Of a stretch of DNA of 64,000 bases, positions 38,452-47,372 are shown in pieces. The stretch spans positions 1 to 64,000 of the forward strand of contig CADEDC010000008.1 in the NCBI GenBank assembly GCA_902825985.1, read 5' to 3'. Numbering within the stretch: the stretch's first letter is position 1; each line of letters opens with the position of its first letter. The position numbers were made by a program, and so were the translations under genes. Origin of the DNA: an uncultured Acidobacteriota bacterium (GTDB lineage: Bacteria > Acidobacteriota > Vicinamibacteria > Vicinamibacterales > CAVVIG01). The notes below the pieces were generated by a model. The model was not told where the DNA came from. It saw only the letters and a program-made list of their open reading frames with translations, and searched no databases.

Positions 38452-40137
38452 CTACTTCGGTGCGACGACCGGCACGTATGACGGGAACACGTAGGCGAAC
38501 AGCATCGAGATGATCCCCATCGCGACCATCAGCAGCACGCTGTGCTTGATGGTGAAGCGGAACAGCCGCCCTTCGTCCTCGGACGTCATGCCGGTGGCAG
38601 CCACCGCCACCGCAATGCTCTGGACCGAGATCATCTTGCCCATGACGCCGGCCGCCGAGTTGACCGACGCGGTGAGGACCGGATTCAGCGCCAGCGCATT
38701 GGCGGTCACGACCTGGAGGTTGCCGAACAGCGCGTTGGCCGACGTGTCGCTGCCGGTCAGGAAGACGCCGAGCCAGCCGACCACGGCACTGAAGAACGGG
38801 AAGGCGGCGCCGGTCCCGGCGAGCGCGAGCCCGAGGGTCGACGTCATGCCCGAATAGTTCATCAGATAGGCCAGCCCGAGCATCGACGCGATCGTCAGCA
38901 TCGCGTACGCCAGCTGCCTGAACGTCGCCTTGTAGATGCTGACGACCTGCGCCGGCTTGACGCCGAGCAGCACCGCGGCGAGGAGAGTCGCCAGGAAGCA
39001 GGCCGTGCCCGAGGCGCTCAGCCAGTTCCAGGTGTAGACGGCGGCATAGGGAGCCGGCTGCGCCACCACCGGCTGCACCCGTTGGATCGCGTTGTGCAAC
39101 CCGGGCACGTTGATACCGTTCAGACCGGCGCTCGCCTTGGGCAGGAAGTCCGGCATGACGCCGTTGGTCCACGTGTCGATCGCCAGCTTCATCGACGGTT
39201 CACCCCACGCCAGGACGAACACGACGAGCAGCAGATACGGCAGCCACGCCTGGAAGATCTCGCCACCGCCGTGGCGCTTCAACGTGAGCGATGCGTCCTT
39301 GTCGCCCTCGAGCCGCATGATGTTCGCCGGCTTCCACAGCTTCAGCACGACCACCATGACGATGATGCAGGTCAGCGAACTCATGATGTCGGTCAGTTCG
39401 GGACCGATGTAATTGGACACGAAGAACTGCATGGCGGCGAACGAGACGCCGCAGGCGACGATGGCCGGCCAGACCTCCAGCGCGCGGGCCGGTCCGGCCA
39501 TGACGACGAGCAGGTAGCCCGGGATGATGATCGAGATCATCGCGCACAGCCGGCCGACCATGGCGCTGAGCGGCAGCACCGGCAGGCCGGTCACCGCCGC
39601 CAGCGTCGTCACGGGAATGCCGATGGAGCCGAACGCCACCGGCGCCGTGTTGGCGAGCAGGCAGATGCCGGCGGCGTAGAACGGGTTGAAGCCGAGGCCG
39701 GCCAGCATGGCGCCCGACACCGCGACCGGCGCGCCGAAGCCGGCGGCGCCTTCGATGAACGCGCCGAACGAGAACGCGATGAACAGCGCCTGCAGGCGGC
39801 GGTCATCGGTGAGGCTGCCGACCGAGTCCTTGATGATCTCGAACTTGCCGGTGTCGACGGCCAGCCGGTAGAGCATGATCGACGCGAAAACGATCCAGGC
39901 GATCGGAAACAGCCCGTAGGCGGCGCCGTACAGGGTGGAGATGACGGCCAGTTGCACCGGCATGCCGTAGACGGTGAGCGACACCAGCAGCGCCGAGCCG
40001 AGGGCGGTCAACGCCGATATCCACGACGCCTTGCGCAGGACGCCGAGCATGACGCCCAGCACGATCAGAGGGATGGCGGCGACGAGGGCGCTGACGCCCA
40101 GACTGCCGGCCAGCGGTGCGTAGTTATGCTGCCACAT
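38452..40137 (-). CDS. L-lactate permease (LctP family)
   Basis: This proton symporter for L-lactate (and glycolate in some members) has 561 aa and about thirteen membrane helices. The family-typical GAFIEGAAGFGAPVAVS and the C-terminal GSDTSANALFGNLQ segments are intact. The minus-strand region upstream has a -10-like TATAAG and an AAGGAG motif about 12 bases before the ATG. No lactate dehydrogenase gene is adjacent. Confidence 0.93.
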   Translation of the reverse strand: MWQHNYAPLAGSLGVSALVAAIPLIVLGVMLGVLRKASWISALTALGSALLVSLTVYGMPVQLAVISTLYGAAYGLFPIAWIVFASIMLYRLAVDTGKFEIIKDSVGSLTDDRRLQALFIAFSFGAFIEGAAGFGAPVAVSGAMLAGLGFNPFYAAGICLLANTAPVAFGSIGIPVTTLAAVTGLPVLPLSAMVGRLCAMISIIIPGYLLVVMAGPARALEVWPAIVACGVSFAAMQFFVSNYIGPELTDIMSSLTCIIVMVVVLKLWKPANIMRLEGDKDASLTLKRHGGGEIFQAWLPYLLLVVFVLAWGEPSMKLAIDTWTNGVMPDFLPKASAGLNGINVPGLHNAIQRVQPVVAQPAPYAAVYTWNWLSASGTACFLATLLAAVLLGVKPAQVVSIYKATFRQLAYAMLTIASMLGLAYLMNYSGMTSTLGLALAGTGAAFPFFSAVVGWLGVFLTGSDTSANALFGNLQVVTANALALNPVLTASVNSAAGVMGKMISVQSIAVAVAATGMTSEDEGRLFRFTIKHSVLLMVAMGIISMLFAYVFPSYVPVVAPK

Positions 40138-40192
40138 GTATGCGCTCGGCTCCTTGGGAACGGTGCATCTTATATCCGCCGCCGCCGGTCGG

Positions 40193-41092
40193 TCAGCGGC
40201 TCCGCGGATACATCGATCGGATCATCCGGATGTCGTAGGGCGAGAGCGCCTTGTTGGAGTTGGTCGGTCCGCGGCCGTCGGAGAACAGGGCGCCGTCGAA
40301 CGTGTAGAGCATGATCGAGCGCGGGTCGAACTGCGTCGCGGACACGCCGAGACGCGAGTACTTGCCGAGGACGTTGTGCTGGATGTCCTGCGGCGACCAG
40401 TAGTTCGGCGGGCCCTGGAAGTAGCGCATCACGGCGTCGACGTTCCACGTCCGCGTGAACGTCGGTGACTGGTGCTCGTGGATGCAGCCGAGCGCGTGCC
40501 CGAATTCGTGCAGGACGACCCGCTCGTACTCGTCGTCGTTCGTGGTGTCGCGCAGCCATCCGTAGTTCATGGTCGGCTGGTGGACCGGGAAATACTGCGT
40601 GTTCAGCGCGTCGCGCCCGACCGCCGACCACGATCCGGCGTCAGCCGAGAACGAGATCCGGATTTCGGCCGCGCCGCTCTCGACGAATCGAAAACGGATG
40701 CCGCAGTGCGACTCCCAACGCTTGGCAATGGTCTGCACCTTGCGCCGCATCGTCGGCGTACCGTCGAGGAAGCGGCAGCGCAATGTGGCGCCGGCCGGCC
40801 ACTTCTTGGTGTTCACCACGGCCATGCGGGCCAGGTGCGACACGTCGTTCGGATTCAACCGCCGGCCGGCGGTGGCCATCATGTGTTCGCGCAGGACCCG
40901 TCGCACCGGACGCTCGGGGTCGAGGTCATCCGGGATGATGCGCTCGAAGCAGATTTTCACCGGGTCCGTGACGGCGTCGTCCGGTGTGCCCCCCGCGGAG
41001 GGCACGGCGGGTGCCGCCGTCGACGATGTCATCGGTTTCTTCGAGCGGGCCGGCCGCTTCGGCGACCGGGGCGTGCGGGAGCGTGTAGCCAT
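40193..41092 (-). CDS. Metzincin zinc protease (M12A/astacin-like)
   Basis: This 299-aa protein carries the extended metzincin motif HExxHxxGxxHE (His195-Glu206, in HEFGHALGCIHEHQ) and a Met-turn candidate in SIMLYTF. The catalytic domain is preceded by ~45 residues rich in Lys, Arg, Ser and Pro rather than a recognisable hydrophobic signal peptide, so its export route is unclear. The domain matches bacterial M12A-type proteases of unknown substrate. It is divergent from the rhodanese gene with 48 bases between. Confidence 0.82.
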   Translation of the reverse strand: MATRSRTPRSPKRPARSKKPMTSSTAAPAVPSAGGTPDDAVTDPVKICFERIIPDDLDPERPVRRVLREHMMATAGRRLNPNDVSHLARMAVVNTKKWPAGATLRCRFLDGTPTMRRKVQTIAKRWESHCGIRFRFVESGAAEIRISFSADAGSWSAVGRDALNTQYFPVHQPTMNYGWLRDTTNDDEYERVVLHEFGHALGCIHEHQSPTFTRTWNVDAVMRYFQGPPNYWSPQDIQHNVLGKYSRLGVSATQFDPRSIMLYTFDGALFSDGRGPTNSNKALSPYDIRMIRSMYPRSR

Positions 41093-41140
41093 GGCGATCC
41101 TCCAGGATTGAGCGCCTGTATCCTACGCTAGACTCATCCC

Positions 41141-41788
41141 ATGATTGCAGCCATTCTCCTCGCCGGCGCGGTGGGCTACGCCCATCCCGAGCAGCTGGTG
41201 GACACCGACTGGGTTGCCGCCCACGCGACCGACGCGAACGTCCGCGTCGTCGACGTGCGGCGCAGCGGGTTCGATGCCGGTCACATTCCTGGAGCGGTAT
41301 GGCTCGATCCGGAGGCGATCCGGGATCCCGGCAACGCGCCGTCGTTCATGCTGGCCGAGACGGCGTTCGAACAGGCGGTGGGGCGGCTCGGCATTTCGAA
41401 CCGCACTCGCATCATCCTTTACGACGATCGCGGCGGCCTGCTGGCGGCTCGCGTCTGGTGGATATTGAACGCCTATGGCCACGGCGACGTCGCGCTGGTG
41501 GATGGCGGATGGGTGCGGTGGACGGCCGAGAAGCGACCGAGCAGCACGGCGTTGCCGATGGTGACGGTGGCGCGCTTCAAGTCGGCCGACGACCTGCGCG
41601 CCCTGTTCGAGGCGCGCGGCATCACCACCGCCGGTGAGGTGATCGCCTACTGCTGGGTCGGGCACCGATCGGCGGTCGATCTCTTTGCCCTGCACTTGAT
41701 CGGCCACGACCGCCTGCGCAACTACCTGGGCTCCTGGGAAGAGTGGAGCCGTCGCCCCGACCTCCCGACCGCACCGTTCCCGAGATAG
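41141..41788 (+). CDS. Rhodanese-type sulfurtransferase, shortened
   Basis: This 215-aa protein has a two-domain 3-mercaptopyruvate sulfurtransferase layout. The N-terminal domain (RVVDVRRSGFDAGHIPGAVW, ~35-125) lacks an active cysteine, as is normal. The second domain retains the active-site loop AYCWVGHRSA but is about 60-70 residues shorter than in SseA-type enzymes (~280 aa). The first residues (MIAAILLAGAVGYAH) are hydrophobic and could be a short signal sequence. Export and activity are both uncertain. Confidence 0.8.
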   Translation: MIAAILLAGAVGYAHPEQLVDTDWVAAHATDANVRVVDVRRSGFDAGHIPGAVWLDPEAIRDPGNAPSFMLAETAFEQAVGRLGISNRTRIILYDDRGGLLAARVWWILNAYGHGDVALVDGGWVRWTAEKRPSSTALPMVTVARFKSADDLRALFEARGITTAGEVIAYCWVGHRSAVDLFALHLIGHDRLRNYLGSWEEWSRRPDLPTAPFPR

Positions 41789-41800
41789 CGCGTCGACGCC

Positions 41801-42901
41801 TCACTGCGGCACGAACTTCTCCAGCATCCGGCGGCGGACCACGGCGCCGTAGATGTTGCCCTTGGAATCGACACCCAGCCCCTCGGCACCGCTGTGCGAC
41901 GTGGTCGTGGCCTCGATGTCCCTGATGAAGTACTCGACCGAGCCATCCCGTGCGCTCCCGATACGGATCCCCTTCTCCCATCCCGGGTTGTGGAAATCGT
42001 ACGACTCCGAATCGGCAACGTAGATCCGATCGTCCTTGGTGACGACGATGCCGCTCGGCCGTCCGAACTGATACCAGATATCGAGCAGCGCCCCCTCCTG
42101 ATCGAAAATCTGGATCCGGTTGTTGTTCCGGTCGCCGACGAAGAGCCGTCCGCGCGAGTCGAACGCCAGCGTGTGCGGCGTGCTGAACTCACCGGGTGCC
42201 GCACCGGTCCTGCCCCAGCTCTTGACGAAGGATCCGCTTCCGTCGAATTTCGACACCCGCGCTACCACCGCATTGGGGCTGTTGTCGTGCCCCTCGCTGA
42301 CGAAGATGTCCCCGTTCGGTGCGACGGCGATCGCCGTCGGCGACGTCAGGTGTGCGGGCGGGTTGCCGCTGGTCCCGACCTCGCCGATCGTCATCAGCAG
42401 CTCGCCTGACGCCGCGAACTTGCGGACGACGTGATTGCCCTCGTCGGTTGTCCAGACGTGCCCGTCGGCGTCGATGCTCAGGTTGTGCGGGAACTCGAAG
42501 AGACCGACGCCCCACGACGCCAGCAGGGTGCCGTCGGGACTGAATTTCAGAATCGGCGCCTCCGGGCGGCCCTTGCAGGAGTTCCGGTTGCAGCGCGTCA
42601 GGACATAGATGTTGCCGTCCCGGCCTTCGGCGACGCCGATGACGGCGGCGCGCTTGTCGTACTCCTGTTCGTCGTACGGCAGCTGGCTCCACGGATGAAC
42701 GCGCGTGTACGGACCGGGCCTGTCGTTGATTGGAACGACGAGCCGCTGGTCCGCGAAGGTTCTGGTCGCCGCCGGCGCAGCCGTGTCGGCCGCGGGTCCG
42801 GCATTCTCCGCCGGGCCGCAGCCGAGGAGCGCACAGCACGCGGCGGCCAGCAGCCGCGCTGCCCTGCCGATCGGACTCGCTGAGGGCGAACCTGACATCA
42901 C
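41801..42901 (-). CDS. NHL-repeat beta-propeller lipoprotein
   Basis: A lipoprotein signal (LLAAACCALLGC, lipidated Cys28) is followed by a six-bladed propeller of NHL repeats (blades seen as FPHNLSIDADGHVWTTDEG, TAIAVAPNGDIFVSEG, HTLAFDSRGRLFVGDRNNN). Length is 366 aa. Such proteins occur as binding scaffolds or as peptidylglycine lyase-like domains; no catalytic assignment is justified here. It is convergent with the rhodanese gene, 12 bases apart. Confidence 0.85.
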   Translation of the reverse strand: MMSGSPSASPIGRAARLLAAACCALLGCGPAENAGPAADTAAPAATRTFADQRLVVPINDRPGPYTRVHPWSQLPYDEQEYDKRAAVIGVAEGRDGNIYVLTRCNRNSCKGRPEAPILKFSPDGTLLASWGVGLFEFPHNLSIDADGHVWTTDEGNHVVRKFAASGELLMTIGEVGTSGNPPAHLTSPTAIAVAPNGDIFVSEGHDNSPNAVVARVSKFDGSGSFVKSWGRTGAAPGEFSTPHTLAFDSRGRLFVGDRNNNRIQIFDQEGALLDIWYQFGRPSGIVVTKDDRIYVADSESYDFHNPGWEKGIRIGSARDGSVEYFIRDIEATTTSHSGAEGLGVDSKGNIYGAVVRRRMLEKFVPQ

Positions 42902-42928
42902 GATGCCTCCGCTGGGTGGTGGCGACCT

Positions 42929-43609
42929 TTACCTGAGGACCCGCGCGAGCCGTTCGCCCTCGAGCGTCGAGTAGATCTGGGCCTCGAGCTGGTTCATGCC
43001 CGGCTCGACGGCGTCGAGTTCGATGCGCCCGTTGCCATTGGCGTCCCGCCCGGTGTCGAGTTCCAATGCCATGGTCCGCAGCGCCGCCACGAGCGGTGCG
43101 GCGTCGGCTGCGGTCGACGTCGCCAGAATCCGGTTGGCCAGGTCCGCCAGGGCCTGCGCCCGTGCCGCCACCGCACGGGCGGCCACCGCGATCGTCGGCC
43201 CGATCTTCGCGACGGCCGGCGAAGCATCAGCGGCGGCCACGGCCAGGTCGATGTGGGTGGCGATCGCCTCGGCCGCACGCTTCAGTCCGAAGCCCAGCCC
43301 GGGGCCGGAACCGCCTTCGGCCGGTATCAGTGCGTGCAGCACGTGGCGCACGTTCGTCTTCATCGCCTCGAGGTCTGCCGGCGAGCCGGCGGCGAAGTTG
43401 GCGTGCAGCATTGCCGCGTTGCTCTCCATCGCCGCGGTGACCGCCAGCCCGCGCCCACCGGGTGCGCCGTTGAAGCCGGTCGCGATGTGCGAGAAGTGGG
43501 TGAGGGCGGCGTCTGGCCGCTGTGCTGCCACCGGGCGTCCCGGCATCGCGGTCGCGGCCGCGACGACGAGCGAGAGGGCGATCGCGGCCCTCGAGCCTGT
43601 CTGCATCAT
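42929..43609 (-). CDS. Exported helical protein with EF-hand-like loop, unknown function
   Basis: A signal peptide (cleavage near PVAAQR) is followed by an Ala-rich helical protein of 226 aa. Near the C-terminus, GRDANGNGRIELDAVE resembles an EF-hand or dockerin calcium loop (D-x-N-x-N-G-x-I). I do not recognise the family. I chose the ATG at 43609 (MMQTGSR start; a second ATG follows at 43606) because upstream residues do not fit a signal peptide. It lies 27 bases upstream of the NHL lipoprotein gene and is probably co-transcribed. Confidence 0.65.
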   Translation of the reverse strand: MMQTGSRAAIALSLVVAAATAMPGRPVAAQRPDAALTHFSHIATGFNGAPGGRGLAVTAAMESNAAMLHANFAAGSPADLEAMKTNVRHVLHALIPAEGGSGPGLGFGLKRAAEAIATHIDLAVAAADASPAVAKIGPTIAVAARAVAARAQALADLANRILATSTAADAAPLVAALRTMALELDTGRDANGNGRIELDAVEPGMNQLEAQIYSTLEGERLARVLR

Positions 43610-43757
43610 CGTCTCCTGGGCCGAGCCAGCTGGAACATCGGGAGGGCGAGCGTACAAGGCACCGTGGAGCGCGTCAAGCGCCAGACGTCCGCCTCGGCGG
43701 ACCGCGCCGGCGCCGGCCGACGCCGGCCGTCGTCACCTCGAATGGCATGGCGACGCG

Positions 43758-44717
43758 CTAATCCGGCCACGCAGGCTGCGACACCGCGGATGCGCCCGCG
43801 GCGAGCGTCTGCCTGAGCCGCGCCACCGTTTCCGACACGTTGGTGTCGAGCCGCCGAGCCAGGGCCAACAGCGCCGGGAAATCGCGTGTATACGTCCGGT
43901 CGAACGCCAGGCCGGCGTTGTTCAGCACCGCGGGACACTGGTTGAAGGAAACCGGCGTGCCGTGCGACTCCACGCATGTCTGCCCGAGCTCCGCGAACAG
44001 CCGGTGCTTGCGGTCCAGCACGTCGTCTCTCTGCAGATGCCCGGCGCGATAGGCGGCGTACAGCGCAGCGACTTCGTCGTAGTACCGGTTGACGATGGCC
44101 GCCTTGGCGGCGAAGAGCGTCGGTTCAGTGGCGAGATGCCGGACGATGGTGCTGTCGGGGCCAAAATACTCGCGCGCGAAACCAGCCGCCGTCACGAAGC
44201 CGGCAAGCGTCGCCGCCGCCTCCGCGACCGATGGTGCCGCTCGCTGGGCCTCCGGCTGGTTGTGGAAGTCTTCGTGTGGGACGAGCATCAGCATGCGTGC
44301 CAGGGTCGCGTTTTCGAGAGCAGGTGTGACGGCGCTCGTTCCGGTGGCGGCCGTCTCGAGAGCGTACGGGAATACGTCGAGCGCCGACTCATCGAGCGAA
44401 CACCGGCCGTTGTTGGCGCCCACCAGGCGCAGCGCCTGGTACGACTCGGGCAGTTCCAGCTTTCCCGTGTAGTAGCACCGGCCCGCGAACGCGACGTTCG
44501 TCGCCTCGACAAAGTTCCGGGTCGGCGCGAACCCGACACGCGTCTCGTAGGCCTTCAGGGCGGCGATGATCGTTTGCGTCGCGGAAGGGGCGGAGCGGCT
44601 GGCCGGTACGGCGGTGCCACGGGTGGCGACGCAGGCGGTCACGAGCATCGCACACGACGCCAGCGGCAGCAGAAGGGCGACCGCGGGAACGCGGCCAGGT
44701 CTCGATGTGGTCGTCAT
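43758..44717 (-). CDS. Putative zincin-like lipoprotein peptidase
   Basis: A lipobox (MLVTAC) follows a hydrophobic stretch, so this 319-aa protein is probably an outer- or inner-membrane lipoprotein. The mature part contains HEDFH (His148-His152) followed by a helix with a candidate third ligand Glu (SVAEAAATLAGF), and several Tyr/Arg-rich helices. It recalls the putative aminopeptidase family PF10023, but the resemblance is loose. I chose the ATG at 44717, which places the lipobox ~30 residues in. The 147 bases before the next gene and the 176 bases up to the tRNA show nothing clear. Confidence 0.6.
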   Translation of the reverse strand: MTTTSRPGRVPAVALLLPLASCAMLVTACVATRGTAVPASRSAPSATQTIIAALKAYETRVGFAPTRNFVEATNVAFAGRCYYTGKLELPESYQALRLVGANNGRCSLDESALDVFPYALETAATGTSAVTPALENATLARMLMLVPHEDFHNQPEAQRAAPSVAEAAATLAGFVTAAGFAREYFGPDSTIVRHLATEPTLFAAKAAIVNRYYDEVAALYAAYRAGHLQRDDVLDRKHRLFAELGQTCVESHGTPVSFNQCPAVLNNAGLAFDRTYTRDFPALLALARRLDTNVSETVARLRQTLAAGASAVSQPAWPD

Positions 44718-44893
44718 GTCCCGCTCATGTCGGAACGGAACGCCAACCGGCAGCCGCCGGTCCGTGATCCGCATCGGTGGCTGCGCGGCCGCTCACGTGG
44801 GTCGGACGCGGGCGGCGAGTCGTGGGCGCGTGATGGTCAACGGATGTGGCGGCGGAGGAGGCGTCCGGCCGACGGCGACCGGGAGTGAAGATT

Positions 44894-44969
44894 TGGTGGC
44901 CAGGGCCAGAATCGAACTGGCGACACCACGATTTTCAGTCGTGTGCTCTACCAACTGAGCTACCTAGCC
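44894..44969 (-). tRNA. tRNA-Phe (GAA)
   Basis: The 76-base cloverleaf pairs GGCTAGG with CCTGGCC in the acceptor stem. It has the D-arm TAGCTCAGTTGGTAGAGC, the anticodon arm CACGA-CTGAAAA-TCGTG with anticodon GAA, and the T-arm GCCAG-TTCGATT-CTGGC. The discriminator base is A and the CCA end is encoded. Confidence 0.97.
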
Positions 44970-45070
44970 ACGCAGGTGCGTGCGGGGCGTGCCGCGCCCC
45001 AAGCCGAACAGGCCAAGGCATGATAGCACGCCCTCCGGTGGCGACGAACCGCCGAACCCGCCGCCATCCC

Positions 45071-45307
45071 TCAATCGGTCAGGTCGACGTCACCCTTGAT
45101 GGCGGCGACGAAGCGCGCCCGCGACTCCACCTCCATCAAACGGCCCGACGCATAGCGAGACGCGTCTTTGAGCAGGGCGTCTGCCTGCGCTGCAGGGAGT
45201 GTGTGCAGGGTACCCAGGCTGACTCCCTGAGCCTGCAGGAACTCGTCGATGAGTGAACGCTCGAGAAGCGCGTCCGGGTCGGTCATTGGCGTCCGGTCCG
45301 TATCCAT
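45071..45307 (-). CDS. Small acidic protein of unknown function
   Basis: This 78-aa frame begins MDTDRTPMTDPDALLERSLI with an AGAGGTG ribosome-site-like sequence just upstream. It is predicted helical and acidic, has no signal peptide or cysteines, and matches no family I recognise. It lies between the recA terminator hairpin and tRNA-Phe. An internal ATG at 45286 is an alternative start. Composition and codon use fit real coding sequence, but support is moderate. Confidence 0.55.
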   Translation of the reverse strand: MDTDRTPMTDPDALLERSLIDEFLQAQGVSLGTLHTLPAAQADALLKDASRYASGRLMEVESRARFVAAIKGDVDLTD

Positions 45308-45369
45308 GGGACACCTCTGACGCCATCCTACGCCTGTTCGGGACGATCGGGGTAAATCGGTGCGACAAG

Positions 45370-45394
45370 CGGGCGCCCCCCGTCGGGGCGCCCG
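45370..45394 (-). terminator. Hairpin downstream of recA
   Basis: CGGGCGCCCC and GGGGCGCCCG form a perfect 10-bp stem with a 5-base loop, 16 bases after the recA stop. On the minus strand it is followed by CTTGT, a weak U-containing tail. It is probably the recA terminator; the weak U tract lowers certainty. Confidence 0.6.
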
Positions 45395-45410
45395 TACGGC
45401 CGCGATGGCA

Positions 45411-46466
<1,056 letters not shown>

Positions 46467-46494
46467 GCGTGCTCCTTCTCTTGTCGTTGTTCTC

Positions 46495-46548
46495 GGGGGC
46501 GCTTCCCCCTGTGCGTATCGGTGATGCCAAGGGTCGAGTCCCTTTGGC
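46495..46548 (-). promoter_or_regulatory. Two hairpins in the recA leader
   Basis: Read on the plus strand, GGGGG-CGCTT-CCCCC (46495-46509) is a 5-bp GC stem. GCCAAGGG...CCCTTTGGC (46526-46548) is an 8-bp stem with one bulged base. Both lie in the transcribed leader between the recA promoter and its ribosome site. Neither is followed by a U tract on the minus strand, so they look like leader structure rather than attenuators. Confidence 0.45.
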
Positions 46549-46586
46549 GCGGGGCTCCGGGGCCGTGACCTCTCAGAAGCGGGGCT

Positions 46587-46616
46587 ATTCTAGTGAGATG
46601 CCGTGGCGAAAGTCAA
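46587..46616 (-). promoter_or_regulatory. recA promoter
   Basis: On the minus strand, -35 TTGACT (46611-46616) and -10 TAGAAT (46587-46592) are separated by 18 bases. The -35 region reads TTGACTTTCGCC and differs by one base from the lexA promoter's TTGACCTTCGCC. Confidence 0.7.
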
Positions 46617-46688
46617 GCATCCTATAACTGTCTAATGTACGTCAAAGGCATAGGAATCAGTAAGTTGCACTTTTACATGACTTTCGCC
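46605..46688. repeat. 11-bp inverted repeat flanking an AT-rich block upstream of recA
   Basis: GGCGAAAGTCA (46605-46615) and its exact reverse complement TGACTTTCGCC (46678-46688) enclose 62 bases that are markedly A/T-rich for this genome. A smaller inverted repeat TCCTAT/ATAGGA (46620-46625, 46650-46655) is nested inside. The left arm overlaps the recA -35 box. Confidence 0.7.
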
Positions 46689-46745
46689 TCAGTGGCCGTC
46701 GCCGGCAGAAAGCGGCGTCCCGATCTGCGATGATGGTCGCTGAAA

Positions 46746-47372
46746 ATGCCGAGTCCGGTCGGACATGCGCTCGCCGGCGCCGCCATCGCCCTGGCGGCTG
46801 AGCCGCTGGTCCGCCACGGCGCGCTGCGATTCCGGGTGGCACTCGTAGCCTGCATCCTCCTCGCCGCACTGCCGGACCTCGACCTGCTGTACCAGCCGAT
46901 TCATCGCGCCGTGACCCACAGCGTCGGCTCCACCCTCCTCGTCACCATTGTGGCGATCGGCGTGACAGGGCGGGTCACAGGCTCCCGCCGCCTGGCTTTC
47001 GGCCTGCTCTGCGGCCTGGCCTGGGGGTCCCACCTGGTCCTCGACTGGCTCGGGACCGACCCGACGCCGCCGCGCGGCATCAAGGCGCTGTGGCCGTTCA
47101 GCCACCAGTGGTTCATCTCGGAGCTGGACATCTTCCGCGGCACCGAGCGCCGGCAGGTGCTGACCTGGGCCTCGATCGCGTACAACCTGAAGGCCATCGC
47201 GCAGGAAATCGCGATCCTGGCCCCGGTGGCCGCCGTGCTCGCGTGGTGGCGGTTGTACAGGCCGGGTGGGCCGGGTGGGCCAGGTAGGCCGGGTGGGCCG
47301 GGTGGGCCAGGTAGGCCGGGTGGGCCGGGTAGGCCGGGTGGGCCGGGTAGGTCACGTCGGCCGGGGGCTTAG
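46746..47372 (+). CDS. YdjM-type membrane-bound metal-dependent hydrolase (DUF457) with collagen-like tail
   Basis: This 208-aa protein starts [18 protein letters not shown] and has about four membrane helices. Histidines and aspartates typical of the family occur in [20 protein letters not shown] and [12 protein letters not shown]. The last ~37 residues are a Gly-Pro-x tail ((G/R)-P-G repeats) encoded by a 9-bp tandem repeat and are not part of the family domain. The stop overlaps the convergent hbd stop by 4 bases. The enzymatic substrate of the family is unknown. Confidence 0.82.
   Translation: MPSPVGHALAGAAIALAAEPLVRHGALRFRVALVACILLAALPDLDLLYQPIHRAVTHSVGSTLLVTIVAIGVTGRVTGSRRLAFGLLCGLAWGSHLVLDWLGTDPTPPRGIKALWPFSHQWFISELDIFRGTERRQVLTWASIAYNLKAIAQEIAILAPVAAVLAWWRLYRPGGPGGPGRPGGPGGPGRPGGPGRPGGPGRSRRPGA
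47260..47349. repeat. Ten tandem 9-bp repeats at the 3' end of the hydrolase gene
   Basis: Ten consecutive units GGCC(G/A)GGT(G/A) run without interruption, with a 27-bp higher-order period (two GGCCGGGTG then GGCCAGGTA) in the first six. They encode the Gly-Pro-Gly/Arg-Pro-Gly tail. The block ends just before the convergent stop codons. Confidence 0.9.

Noticed and set aside
44846-45256. Plus-strand frame encoding a GPESNWRHHDFQ-type peptide
   Set aside because: This is a familiar false protein produced by translating the complement of a tRNA-Phe gene.
46617-46677. The AT-rich block upstream of recA as an insertion element
   Set aside because: It is only 62 bases, has no transposase and no clear target-site duplication; kept only as a repeat and regulatory candidate.
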